Shown here: positions 1-8,821 of the stretch, piece after piece | How the letters are laid out: every line of letters starts with the position of its first letter | Position numbering within the stretch: the stretch's first letter is position 1 | Origin: an uncultured Sediminibacterium sp. | GTDB lineage: Bacteria > Bacteroidota > Bacteroidia > Chitinophagales > Chitinophagaceae | Assembly (NCBI GenBank): GCA_937907555.1 | Contig: CALEST010000228.1 | Location: forward strand, 1 to 8,821 | Length of the DNA: 8,821 bases | Direction: 5' to 3' | Made by a program: the position numbers and the translations under genes | Notes under the pieces: model-generated | Seen by the model: the letters and a program-made list of their open reading frames with translations, nothing else | Told to the model about the DNA's origin: nothing | Databases searched by the model: none

Positions 1-705
1 CAGTTCCGTTTAATTGAAGCCAGACTGGGATTGGTCCTGGAAAAAAGACATCAGAAAGATTATTATAAAAGAACCAATGAAGGGGGATTCACCCAAAAGG
101 ATTTTCAGGACATCAATCAAACCGAAGAAAATAAAAATCTACTCCAACTGGTAAATGACTGGCTGGAAAGGATGCCTTTCTTTAACCCTACTTACTGGGA
201 AGAGACCAGTGAAAGTCTTCCGGAAAATCACCCTTTCTGGAAGGAATATCGCAACATCTATGTAAATGGACTTTCGGAAAGAGAGAAAAATAAATCGGTA
301 GATTTTGATGCTATCTTCTTTCAATTGTATCCTTCAGACCTGAGCACTGAACAAAAAGAATTGCTCAGTACCAGTTTCAGTTCTGCAGCCATGCGTTCTG
401 CCTTGTTCATCATGCTCTACAGAGACTTCCCCGTTTTTCAGACTTCTTATCAGATATTGGATGCATTGATTGAAATTGATCACTTAATGAGCAACTGGAG
501 GCATAAACACTTAATCATGGTAAGAAGAATGATAGGTATGCGGGTTGGAACAGGAAATACTTCCGGAGCGGGCTATCTGGAAGGCGCTTTGAACAAGCAC
601 TATGTGTACAGAGACTTGTCTGGCCTTTCCACTTATTTAATTGAAAGGAGAAAGCTTCCTAAACTACCGGAAAGCCTGATTCGTTACCTGGGTTTTAATC
701 TCTAG
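1..705 (+). CDS. tryptophan 2,3-dioxygenase, 5'-truncated by the window edge
   Basis: Heme-dependent cytosolic enzyme that opens the indole ring of L-tryptophan to N-formylkynurenine, the first step of the kynurenine pathway. The reading frame is open from base 1, beginning QFRLIEARLGL. This matches the 'FQFRLxExxxG' segment inside the family, so TTG at 31 is not the true start and the N-terminal part lies upstream. About 234 residues are visible. The heme-proximal histidine is the second His of WRHKH (codon 170, bases 508-510). It is followed 14 residues later by the Thr of GTGNTSG (codon 184), the position of the substrate-contacting Thr in Xanthomonas TDO. The C-terminal DLSGLSTYLIERR block is also typical. 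The substrate-binding Arg/Tyr of the N-terminal half cannot be seen. The usual glycine-rich GTGGSSG/GTGGTSG loop has Asn at its fourth position. The gene ends 4 bp before the convergent methyltransferase gene. Identification is secure; whether the missing half is intact is unknown. Confidence 0.93.
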   Translation, partial: QFRLIEARLGLVLEKRHQKDYYKRTNEGGFTQKDFQDINQTEENKNLLQLVNDWLERMPFFNPTYWEETSESLPENHPFWKEYRNIYVNGLSEREKNKSVDFDAIFFQLYPSDLSTEQKELLSTSFSSAAMRSALFIMLYRDFPVFQTSYQILDALIEIDHLMSNWRHKHLIMVRRMIGMRVGTGNTSGAGYLEGALNKHYVYRDLSGLSTYLIERRKLPKLPESLIRYLGFNL

Positions 706-709
706 AAAC

Positions 710-1456
710 TTACTTTAACTTCCGGGCAACCATTACCATTCTCGGGGAATGCTTCACATCATAATTACCCAGCTGGTAGTCTCCAAAGACTTCGGTAACC
801 TGCATATGATGATAACTCAGCATTTCTGTAAAATCGCCTAAAGTAAATTTGGCTACTTTTTCTGTATACAGATGCATGGGCTGTAAATGATCCTTATCGG
901 TTATCTGAATCTGTTTCAGAAAATGGGTTTCTGTTTGCCATTTGGTTATATGAAACCTTACATCATTTACTTCAACTTGTGAACTGGGAACCAGCTGTTG
1001 TTCAACATAGTGAACATTCATATAATCAATAACCAGTTTACCTCCTACTTTTACGCTGTCTGCCATCATGCGTATAGCATTATCGTGTTCCCTTCTATTT
1101 TTGAAATATCCAAAACTGGTGAAAAAATTAAAGGCAAAATCGAAGTAATTGATGCGAAATAATTTCCGCATATCATGCTGATAAAAATGAAGTTGTTCAG
1201 ATTCTGCTGCTTTGGCCTCTTCTATAGAAGCTTCTGAAAGATCTATGCCAGTTACATCAAAACCAAGATTGGCCAGCACCAGACTATGTCTTCCTTTTCC
1301 ACAGGCAATATCAAGTACCCTCGAACCCACAGACGGGTTTAAATAGGCGATTAATGTTCTGATAAACTGTTCTGCCTCTGCCTCATCTCTGTGCTGATAT
1401 AACAAATGATAGTATGGCGAATTGAACCAATCTTTGAACCACGCTTTGTCTGCCAT
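710..1456 (-). CDS. class I SAM-dependent methyltransferase (methyltransferase domain 25/11 type)
   Basis: A 248-residue soluble protein with a Rossmann-type methyltransferase fold. SAM-binding motif I is VLDIACGKG (residues 47-55). The acidic residue that usually contacts the ribose is in GIDLS (70-74), the adenine-side motif is HDMRKL (94-99), and the strand-4 region is YFDFAFNFFTSFGYF (104-118). The second half (about 150-248) is a beta-rich extension containing VEVNDVRFHITKW and EMLSYHHMQVTEVFGDY, typical of small-molecule methyltransferases in this superfamily. The family does not reveal the substrate, and no neighbour does either. The start ATG at 1456 gives the expected short N-terminal helix before motif I. 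A TAnnTTTG promoter element lies 17-24 bp upstream. The gene is monocistronic, divergent from the phosphohexomutase gene and convergent with the tryptophan dioxygenase gene. The class is secure; the reaction is unknown. Confidence 0.85.
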   Translation of the reverse strand: MADKAWFKDWFNSPYYHLLYQHRDEAEAEQFIRTLIAYLNPSVGSRVLDIACGKGRHSLVLANLGFDVTGIDLSEASIEEAKAAESEQLHFYQHDMRKLFRINYFDFAFNFFTSFGYFKNRREHDNAIRMMADSVKVGGKLVIDYMNVHYVEQQLVPSSQVEVNDVRFHITKWQTETHFLKQIQITDKDHLQPMHLYTEKVAKFTLGDFTEMLSYHHMQVTEVFGDYQLGNYDVKHSPRMVMVARKLK

Positions 1457-1472
1457 ATTGATGTTTAAACGG

Positions 1473-1480
1473 CAAAGTTA
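1473..1480 (-). promoter_or_regulatory. candidate -7 promoter element (TAnnTTTG type) for the methyltransferase gene
   Basis: On the minus strand this reads TAACTTTG, an exact match to the Bacteroidota -7 consensus TAnnTTTG, and lies 17-24 bp upstream of the methyltransferase ATG. A TTTG (complement of 1496-1499) sits 15 bp further upstream. That is closer than the usual -33 spacing of about 19-20 bp, so the -33 part is doubtful. Transcription would start near base 1466, leaving a leader of about 10 nt. Confidence 0.45.
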
Positions 1481-1509
1481 GTGCACCAAGCCATACAAAA
1501 AATTTGAAT

Positions 1510-1517
1510 TATATTCG
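1510..1517 (+). promoter_or_regulatory. weak candidate -7 promoter element for the phosphohexomutase/cysteine desulfurase pair
   Basis: TATATTCG matches the Bacteroidota -7 consensus TAnnTTTG at all but one fixed position (C for T). It lies 23 bp upstream of the preferred ATG at 1540, giving a predicted leader of about 16 nt. No convincing TTTG was found about 19-20 bp upstream, so this is a tentative call based on position and partial match. Confidence 0.25.
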
Positions 1518-1539
1518 CGGCCGTTTTAAGAGATATATT

Positions 1540-2928
1540 ATGGCACTAATAAAGAGCATTTCGGGCATCAGAGGTACAATTGGAGGACAACCGGGAGATA
1601 CACTCAGCCCACTTGATATTGTAAAGTTCACATCTGCCTATGGCACCATGTTAAAAAATGCCCATCCTTCCAATAAGAAAATAGTGATTGGCAGGGATGG
1701 CAGAATCAGCGGTTCAATGGTGCAGGGACTGGTTTCCAATACACTGATCGCCTTAGGGTTTGATGTGGTTGATCTTGGCTTAAGTACCACTCCTACCGTT
1801 GAAATGGCAGTGGTGATGGAAAAAGCTGTCGGTGGGATTATATTAACCGCCAGTCACAATCCCAAAGAATGGAATGCCTTAAAACTACTAAACGAGAAGG
1901 GCGAATTCATCAGTGGTGCAGAAGGGAAAGAATTGTTGGAAATTGCACAGAATGAAGCATTCAGCTACGCTAAAGTAGATGAATTGGGAACGACAACATC
2001 GGGTACCGATTTACTTCAAAAGCATATAGACGCATGCGTTAACTATCCATTGGTAAATAAGGACGCCATTGAGGCGGCCAATTTCTCCATTGTAATTGAT
2101 GCCATTAACAGCTCTGGCGCAATAGCTGTTCCTGCATTACTGGAAGCCCTGGGTGTAAAGAAATATACGGTGCTGAATGCAGAAGTAAACGGACAGTTTG
2201 CCCATAACCCGGAACCACTTCCTGAACATTTAAGAGATCTTTGCAACGAAGTAACCAAACAAAAAGCATCTATGGGGATTGCAGTAGATCCGGACGTAGA
2301 CAGACTCTGTTTTGTTTGCGAAGACGGTAGTTTATTTGGAGAAGAATACACACTGGTGGCAGTTGCAGACTATATTTTAAAGCATAGAAAAGGCAATACA
2401 GTAAGCAATATGAGCAGCACACGTGCACTGAAAGATATTACCATCAAGCATGGTGGGGAATATACAGCAAGTGCAGTTGGCGAAGTAAATGTGGTTACCA
2501 AAATGAAAGCAGTGAATGCGGTAATTGGCGGAGAAGGAAACGGAGGCATAATTGTTCCTGACTTGCATTACGGAAGAGATGCTTTAATTGGAATTGCTTT
2601 GTTCCTGACGCATCTGGCTTTAGAGAAAAAAACTGTTAAGCAGTTAAGAAATAGTTATCCGGACTATTTTATGAGTAAAAATAAAATTGAACTGACTGCA
2701 GGCGTTGATTTGAGTTCTATTTTTAATAAGATAAAAGAGAAGTACAGCAAACATCCCATTAACGAGGAAGATGGACTCAAAATTGAATTTGACAATGATT
2801 GGGTACATTTAAGAAGCAGTAATACCGAACCCATTATTCGTATTTATGCGGAAAGTAACAGTGAAACCGTTGCCAATAATATTGCCAAACAATTGATGAA
2901 AGACATTAAAGAAGCAGCAGGAAAATAA
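1540..2928 (+). CDS. glmM: alpha-D-phosphohexomutase, phosphoglucosamine mutase/phosphomannomutase type (GlmM-like)
   Basis: A 462-residue cytosolic enzyme that moves a phosphate between C6 and C1 of a hexose, most likely glucosamine-6-P to glucosamine-1-P for UDP-GlcNAc and peptidoglycan. All four family signatures are present: the phosphoserine loop TASHNP (103-108, Ser105), the Mg-binding loop DPDVDR (250-255), the sugar-specificity loop GEGNGG (331-336) and the phosphate-binding RSSNTEP (425-431). The frame is open back to a TTG at 1504, but ATG at 1540 is preferred. It yields the family-typical N-terminus MALIKSISGIRGTIGG, and AAGAGA lies 6 nt upstream as a weak ribosome site. It is 11 bp from the cysteine desulfurase gene, probably in one transcript. 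The GEGNGG and RSSNTEP forms also occur in phosphomannomutase-like members, so sugar specificity is less sure than the fold and the symbol is provisional. Confidence 0.85.
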   Translation: MALIKSISGIRGTIGGQPGDTLSPLDIVKFTSAYGTMLKNAHPSNKKIVIGRDGRISGSMVQGLVSNTLIALGFDVVDLGLSTTPTVEMAVVMEKAVGGIILTASHNPKEWNALKLLNEKGEFISGAEGKELLEIAQNEAFSYAKVDELGTTTSGTDLLQKHIDACVNYPLVNKDAIEAANFSIVIDAINSSGAIAVPALLEALGVKKYTVLNAEVNGQFAHNPEPLPEHLRDLCNEVTKQKASMGIAVDPDVDRLCFVCEDGSLFGEEYTLVAVADYILKHRKGNTVSNMSSTRALKDITIKHGGEYTASAVGEVNVVTKMKAVNAVIGGEGNGGIIVPDLHYGRDALIGIALFLTHLALEKKTVKQLRNSYPDYFMSKNKIELTAGVDLSSIFNKIKEKYSKHPINEEDGLKIEFDNDWVHLRSSNTEPIIRIYAESNSETVANNIAKQLMKDIKEAAGK

Positions 2929-2939
2929 AAACAAAAACA

Positions 2940-4063
2940 ATGGAAAGAATTTATCTGGACAATGCAGCCACCACCGCTTTGGATCCCGAAGTTTTAGAGG
3001 CCATGATGCCCTACCTTACAAAGTATTTTGGTAATCCTTCTTCTATTTACTCTTATGGAAGAGAGTCCAGAATGGCCATTGAGAATGCCAGAAAATCCGT
3101 TGCAAAAATTTTAAACGCGCATCCTGCTGAAATCTTTTTTACGAGTGGTGGTACCGAAAGCAGTAATACAGCCATCACCGCTTCCGTTAGAGACTTGGGT
3201 TGTAAGCATATCATCAGTTCCCAAATTGAACACCATGCCACTACCCATACGGTTGAATACTTATACCACAATGGTGAAGCAGCTTTAAGCTATGTAAAAT
3301 TGCTGCCGAACGGACATATAGACCTGGAAGACCTGGAAAATCTGCTGGCAGAAAGCGAAGAAAAATGTTTGGTAACACTGATGCATGCCAACAATGAAAT
3401 TGGCAATATGATTGACCTGCACGCCGTAGGTAATCTTTGTAAAAAATACCAGGCCATTTTTCACAGCGACACCGTTCAAACGGTTGGTCATTTCCCTTTT
3501 GATTTAAGAAATACACCTGTTCATTTTATTACGGGTGCTGGTCATAAATTTCATGGCCCCAAAGGAGTGGGAATGCTCTACATTAATGAGAATGTAAAAA
3601 TAAAACCCTTTGTTCACGGAGGCAGCCAGGAAAGAAATATGAGAGCCGGAACTGAAAACCTATATGGTATTATAGGTTTTGCCAAAGCCCTGGAACTGGC
3701 TACTACACATTACGAAAACGATAGTCAGTACATTACTGGTTTAAAAATGTACATGATGGAGCAATTGCAAAAGCAGATTTCCGGTGTGTCATTTAACGGT
3801 GACCCTACAGGAAAATCCCTTTATGCAGTATTGAGTGTGAGCTTCCCTAAAACAGAAAAAAGTGAAATGATTCTGTTTAACCTGGACATCAATAATATCT
3901 GTGCCAGCGGAGGAAGTGCCTGTACCAGCGGTGCTGATCAGGGTTCACATGTAATAAGGGCCATTAACAATAATCCGAATCAGGTAACTGTTCGTTTCAG
4001 CTTTAGCAAACACAATACCAGAGCAGAAATTGATCAGGTCATTGCCAAACTGAAGGAACTGAT

Positions 4064-4067
<4 letters not shown>
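2940..4067 (+). CDS. cysteine desulfurase, NifS/IscS family (class V aminotransferase fold)
   Basis: A 375-residue PLP enzyme that releases sulfur from L-cysteine as an enzyme-bound persulfide, leaving alanine. The sulfur feeds Fe-S cluster, tRNA-thiolation or cofactor synthesis. Visible landmarks are the N-terminal YLDNAATT, the PLP-phosphate loop TSGGTES (68-74), the ring-stacking His of IEHHA (His98), Asp177 and Gln180 in HSDTVQ, the PLP-lysine Lys203 in GHKFHGPKG, and the catalytic Cys328 in GGSACTSG. These place it in the group I (IscS/NifS) lineage, not the SufS group. The usual Ser two residues before the His of the lysine motif is Ala200 here. ATG at 2940 follows an A-rich stretch with no clear Shine-Dalgarno, 11 bp after the phosphohexomutase stop. 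No IscU, SufE, IscA or ThiI/MnmA gene is next to it, so the acceptor is unknown. Its TAA overlaps the stop of the convergent ATPase gene. Confidence 0.92.
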
Positions 4068-5611
<1,544 letters not shown>

Positions 5612-6709
5612 TTAGAATACATTTTTTCTTTTGCCACTTTCAAAATCCTTGAATATAAACGAGCCCAGTTTATCCAATGAAGCAAAATAGGCTTTACCAT
5701 TATTCATTTCTGTAAATTCTTCTACAAACTGCTGCAGATAGGGATCAGAAGCAATCATAAAAGTAGTAATGGGAATCTTAAGCTTCTTGCATTGTGCGGC
5801 CAGATTAATGCAACGGTTCACTACTTTTCTATCTAGGCCAAAACTGTTTTTATAATATTGATTCCCAATTTTCAAACAGGTAGGTTTACCATCAGTAATC
5901 ATAAAGATCTGCTTATTCGGATTCTTTCTTCTTCGCAGCAAATCCATGGCCAGTTCCAGACCGGCAACAGTATTGGTATGATAAGGTCCTACTGTTAAAT
6001 AAGGCAGGTCTTTAATTTCAATACTCCAGGCATCATTCCCGAAAACAACAATATCAATAGTGTCTTTGGGATAGCGGGTGGTTATCAGTTCACAAAGCGC
6101 CATAGCTACTTTCTTAGCTGGTGTAATCCTGTCTTCCCCATATAAAATCATGGAATGGGAAATATCAATCATCAGCACAGTGGAAGTCTGGGTTTTAAAA
6201 TCCGATTCCCTTATTTGCAAGTCATCCTCCTGCATGGAAAAGGATTCAACTCCCCTGTTGATCTGGGCATTTCGTATGCTTTCTGTAAAATCAATCTGTT
6301 CTAGCATGTCCCCAAACTGAAACGGACGGGTATCTGCGCTGGCTTCGTCCCCCTGACCTGTCTTAAAGGTTGAGTGATTGCCCTTATCTGCCTTCTTTAG
6401 TTTTCCGAAAATTTCTTCCAGGCTTTTCTTGCGAATGGTTTGTTCGGACTTGGCGGTTATCTGAAAACTGCCATCGGCCTCGTTCTCTTTCAGATACCCA
6501 TTCTTTTTTAAATCTTCTATGAAATCGCCCATTCCATACTCGTCATCGGTAAAATGGTATTGTTTGTCGAGTTCATTCATCCAGCTCAGGGATTCTTCTG
6601 CACTTCCATTGGTATAAACCAACAGTTGCGAAAAGATATGCAACAGCTGATCGAATTTGGACTGTTCGTTCTGTGCAGGATTATAGGAAAAAAACTGGTA
6701 CCCAATCAT
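5612..6709 (-). CDS. VWA-domain protein, partner of the BchI-like AAA+ ATPase
   Basis: A 365-residue soluble protein with no signal peptide or membrane segment. The C-terminal half (about 175-350) is a von Willebrand factor A domain with a complete metal-ion-dependent adhesion site: DISHS (Asp182, Ser184, Ser186), Thr in HTNTVAG (Thr245 or Thr247) and Asp273 in ITDGKP. The blocks YGEDRITPAKKVAMAL (190-205) and NPNKQIFMITDGKPT (263-277) characterise a VWA subfamily usually found next to BchI-like ATPases. The N-terminal part (1-90) is helical, with YHFTDDEYGMGDFIEDL possibly forming a small helical or winged-helix-like module. Residues 91-130 are charged and probably flexible. It is the first gene of a two-gene operon, starting at ATG 6709 just downstream of an inverted repeat. 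By analogy with BchD and MoxR-associated VWA proteins it probably bridges the ATPase to a substrate. That role is inferred and the substrate is unknown. Confidence 0.85.
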   Translation of the reverse strand: MIGYQFFSYNPAQNEQSKFDQLLHIFSQLLVYTNGSAEESLSWMNELDKQYHFTDDEYGMGDFIEDLKKNGYLKENEADGSFQITAKSEQTIRKKSLEEIFGKLKKADKGNHSTFKTGQGDEASADTRPFQFGDMLEQIDFTESIRNAQINRGVESFSMQEDDLQIRESDFKTQTSTVLMIDISHSMILYGEDRITPAKKVAMALCELITTRYPKDTIDIVVFGNDAWSIEIKDLPYLTVGPYHTNTVAGLELAMDLLRRRKNPNKQIFMITDGKPTCLKIGNQYYKNSFGLDRKVVNRCINLAAQCKKLKIPITTFMIASDPYLQQFVEEFTEMNNGKAYFASLDKLGSFIFKDFESGKRKNVF

Positions 6710-6716
6710 GTATTAA

Positions 6717-6738
6717 TTAACAGTTTTCCGCCTGTTAA
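6717..6738. promoter_or_regulatory. perfect 7-bp inverted repeat upstream of the VWA/ATPase operon
   Basis: TTAACAG (6717-6723) and its exact complement CTGTTAA (6732-6738) are separated by 8 bases (6724-6731). The repeat ends 7 bp before the VWA start codon. It could be an operator for a dimeric regulator or a hairpin in the leader RNA that covers the ribosome site. No TAnnTTTG promoter element could be recognised between the terminator and this ATG, so the promoter position is open. Confidence 0.4.
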
Positions 6739-6760
6739 GTTCAAGCATTTACCTCAGAAT

Positions 6761-6792
6761 AAAAAAAACGTCCCGAAAATTCGGGACGTTTT
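6761..6792 (-). terminator. intrinsic terminator of the DUF2723 gene
   Basis: A perfect palindrome spans 6765-6792, with GC-rich arms ACGTCCCGAA and TTCGGGACGT. On the minus strand the hairpin is followed by eight T residues (complement of 6761-6768), the classic rho-independent layout. It begins 14 bp beyond the DUF2723 stop codon and separates that gene from the VWA/ATPase operon. On the plus strand the T run is only four bases and no gene needs it, so minus-strand use is preferred. Confidence 0.85.
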
Positions 6793-6805
6793 AAAGTATA
6801 TTATT

Positions 6806-8821
6806 TTATTTACTACTATCTCGCGGAGCCATCAACTTACCGGGTATCTGAATAGCCGGATTATAAACGGACTTCATTCTCTCCATTCCTTCCATATATC
6901 CTTCCGCAATGCGTTTTTCATCTTCCATCATTTCCCCTTTTCTGCCGGTTAATGAATTGTAGTATTTGATCTGCTGTTGCAAATCCTTTCCTACAGACAT
7001 GGACACTTTCTCTATCATTGCTTTGTCTTCTGCCATATAGCAGGCTTCCAGGAACATTAAGGAATTTCTGTTATGCATATTTCCTCTGCTCACCATACCA
7101 TAAGGGAAGTTTTCTTCATCCATTAGCTGATCTACTTTCTGCAATACTTTTCTGGCTTCTTCTTTTCTTCCTTTTGCAGCCAAATCAATAGCCAATTCTG
7201 TATAAGCTGTGCGAATACTATTCAGGTGTCTTCTGTTTTCTTCATCAAAGTAAACACCTTTTACGTTGGCATTTCCTGCAACAAATACATTCATGGCTTT
7301 AGACATCATCCAGTCTGTATTTACTTTAGAACCCTGAACCGGAACCAGACGATGGCTTAAACCATCTCTTCTCAGGAACTCATCAAAGCCAAGATCCACC
7401 TGTGGATTGGTAAAGTAGATTGGACGTTTCCATTTATTGGCTGCAATGATATTTAAAACTGCCATATCGTTCTTCATCATAGAACCTTTTGGCAATTCGA
7501 ATCTTAGCTCAGCAACTACACTGTCGTTTGCGTTTACTGTTTTGTTAGCCACCACTTCAGCAGCATTCACTGGAACAGAGAATTTACGAACAGGGAAAGT
7601 ACTCAGCGCCTCTCCATTACCGCGGTCTTCCATATTCACCGGATCATCACTCCCTACATAATTTTTCATTAAATCATACAAGTCATAATAACGGTCTTCC
7701 GGAATATTCGGCTTGGGTCTGTATAAAGCATAATCTCTTTTGCCGCCCTCAATTTGTTCAGCAGACCAGATTACATCTATGGGATCACTCTGGTTTACTT
7801 TATAGCGAAGCTGATTAATGTACCAGTCAATTCCCAATAAGCTATAATTAATTACACGAATATCGGGTCTGATGCCTTCCACTTCCTGCGCATACCATAA
7901 AGGATAGGTATCATTGTCTCCAAAAGTAAAGAGGATTGCATTGGGAGCGCAACTTTCCAGATAATCTTTTGCCAGATCCCTGGCCAATACTTTTTTGCTT
8001 CTGTCGTGATCGTCCCATTCCTGTTGTGCCATCAAGGCCGGAACGGCTAACAGACAAATAAGGGTTGCCAGACTGGCTGCCATAGCAGGCTTTAGTATTT
8101 TCTTCATATAAGAAGCAACAGCCATAACACCTAATCCAATCCAAACAGCAAAAGCATAGAAGCTTCCCACATAGGCATAGTCACGTTCACGTGGCTGGTT
8201 GCCGGCTTGATTCAGATACAATACAATTGCAAAACCAGTGAAGAAAAACATTAATAAATTGGAGAACGCATCGTCTCCTCTTTTCTTTCTGTGGTATACA
8301 AATCCTAAAAGCCCCAAAATAAATGGAAGGGCAAATAATTTGTTATTGGCCTTATTATTCTTGAGAGAATCAGGCAACTGCGACTGATCTCCATAAATTA
8401 AATTGTCTACAAATGAAATACCGGTAATCCAGTTACCATCTCTTACATTTCCGGTATAAACGCCCTGAATATCATTTTGCTTACCAGAAAAATTCCACAT
8501 GAAATAACGGAAATACATCCAATACACCTGATAGCCAACAAAGAACTTCACGTTGTCTACCTGATTGGGTGCTCTTTCATAAGTTCCGTCTTTCAGTTTG
8601 GGAATATTTAAAAAAGCAGAATAATAATAAGCATGATATTGGTCATCACTGGCGTCCCAAACCCTGGGGAATACCATTTTATCTTCTGCATTGTAAACAT
8701 ATTTTTTATCCTGACCTACTTCAATGTACTTATCGCGGGCTTTCTGATAACGCATACCCGTATTTCTTAAATCTACGGGTTGTGCGGTAAACTTCTGACC
8801 ATATAACAATGGAAAATCACC
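6806..8821 (-). CDS. DUF2723-family membrane protein, C-terminal part (N-terminus beyond the window)
   Basis: The frame is open through base 8821, beginning GDFPLLYGQ, so the TTG at 8809 is not the true start. 671 residues are visible; full-length members are about 1000 or more and carry the multi-membrane DUF2723 domain upstream of this piece. Hydrophobic segments lie at about 8335-8291, 8263-8213, 8176-8111 and 8092-8030. The hallmark QPRERDYAYVGSFYAF sits between the second and third. After the last segment comes a soluble domain with FTFGDNDTYPLWYAQ (GDND at 7921-7910), then about 350 residues ending in a helical, possibly TPR-like region (7240-6850). DUF2723 is the domain of eukaryotic TMEM260, a protein O-mannosyltransferase, so a glycosyltransferase role in the envelope is plausible but unproven here. 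The gene is followed by a strong terminator, so it does not run into the VWA/ATPase operon. Confidence 0.85.
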   Translation of the reverse strand, partial: GDFPLLYGQKFTAQPVDLRNTGMRYQKARDKYIEVGQDKKYVYNAEDKMVFPRVWDASDDQYHAYYYSAFLNIPKLKDGTYERAPNQVDNVKFFVGYQVYWMYFRYFMWNFSGKQNDIQGVYTGNVRDGNWITGISFVDNLIYGDQSQLPDSLKNNKANNKLFALPFILGLLGFVYHRKKRGDDAFSNLLMFFFTGFAIVLYLNQAGNQPRERDYAYVGSFYAFAVWIGLGVMAVASYMKKILKPAMAASLATLICLLAVPALMAQQEWDDHDRSKKVLARDLAKDYLESCAPNAILFTFGDNDTYPLWYAQEVEGIRPDIRVINYSLLGIDWYINQLRYKVNQSDPIDVIWSAEQIEGGKRDYALYRPKPNIPEDRYYDLYDLMKNYVGSDDPVNMEDRGNGEALSTFPVRKFSVPVNAAEVVANKTVNANDSVVAELRFELPKGSMMKNDMAVLNIIAANKWKRPIYFTNPQVDLGFDEFLRRDGLSHRLVPVQGSKVNTDWMMSKAMNVFVAGNANVKGVYFDEENRRHLNSIRTAYTELAIDLAAKGRKEEARKVLQKVDQLMDEENFPYGMVSRGNMHNRNSLMFLEACYMAEDKAMIEKVSMSVGKDLQQQIKYYNSLTGRKGEMMEDEKRIAEGYMEGMERMKSVYNPAIQIPGKLMAPRDSSK

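Noticed and set aside
1463..1470. Palindrome GTTTAAAC upstream of the methyltransferase gene
   Set aside because: An 8-bp A/T-rich palindrome is expected by chance in such DNA, and it falls in or near the predicted short leader without other support.
1504..1539. TTG at 1504 as the start of the phosphohexomutase, adding 12 residues
   Set aside because: The extension NYIRGRFKRYI has no family counterpart and would run over the likely promoter; ATG 1540 gives the conserved N-terminus.
2043..2351. 102-codon minus-strand open frame inside the phosphohexomutase gene
   Set aside because: Shadow of a gene with all four family motifs; the translation is Ser/Pro-rich low-information sequence and has no separate promoter.
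3241..3516. 91-codon minus-strand open frame inside the cysteine desulfurase gene
   Set aside because: Antisense shadow of a conserved enzyme; no domain and no regulatory signal.
6554..6952. 132-codon open frame on the + strand spanning the VWA start, the intergenic gap and the DUF2723 end
   Set aside because: It is antisense to two well-supported genes, contains the terminator palindrome inside its frame, and its translation shows no recognisable domain.

Overview
The window looks like ordinary chromosomal DNA from a Bacteroidota bacterium, most likely from the Chitinophagia/Chitinophagaceae side. The clues are an A/T-leaning base composition, A-rich translation starts without strong Shine-Dalgarno sequences, a TAnnTTTG-type promoter element, and protein families that are typical of that phylum (a DUF2723 membrane protein and a GEGNGG-type phosphohexomutase). 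This assignment is inferred from gene content and no database search was run. No mobile element, rRNA, tRNA, CRISPR array or prophage gene was seen. Both end genes run off the window.

Layout from left to right: (1) The 3' part of a tryptophan 2,3-dioxygenase gene on + (1-705). (2) Four bases later, and convergent to it, a class I SAM-dependent methyltransferase on - (710-1456). (3) A short divergent promoter region (1457-1539). (4) A + strand pair made of an alpha-D-phosphohexomutase of the GlmM/phosphomannomutase type (1540-2928) and, 11 bp later, a cysteine desulfurase (2940-4067). (5) Convergent with these, and sharing a 4-bp TTAA at the two stop codons, a two-gene - strand operon: a VWA-domain protein (6709-5612) followed with no gap by a BchI/ChlI-like AAA+ ATPase (5611-4064). 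(6) A 96-bp gap (6710-6805) with a perfect inverted repeat just upstream of that operon and a strong - strand intrinsic terminator. (7) The C-terminal two thirds or so of a DUF2723 membrane protein on - (8821-6806).

The enzymes at the left serve general metabolism: tryptophan breakdown, an unidentified methylation, sugar-phosphate isomerisation for the cell envelope, and sulfur mobilisation from cysteine. The most open question is the VWA/AAA+ pair. It has the architecture of a magnesium-chelatase I/D or MoxR/VWA machine, but no chelatase large subunit or pigment gene is nearby. Its target cannot be read from this window. It has its own short upstream region, with a possible operator or leader hairpin. 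I see no defence system, biosynthetic cluster or other clearly new multi-gene system here.
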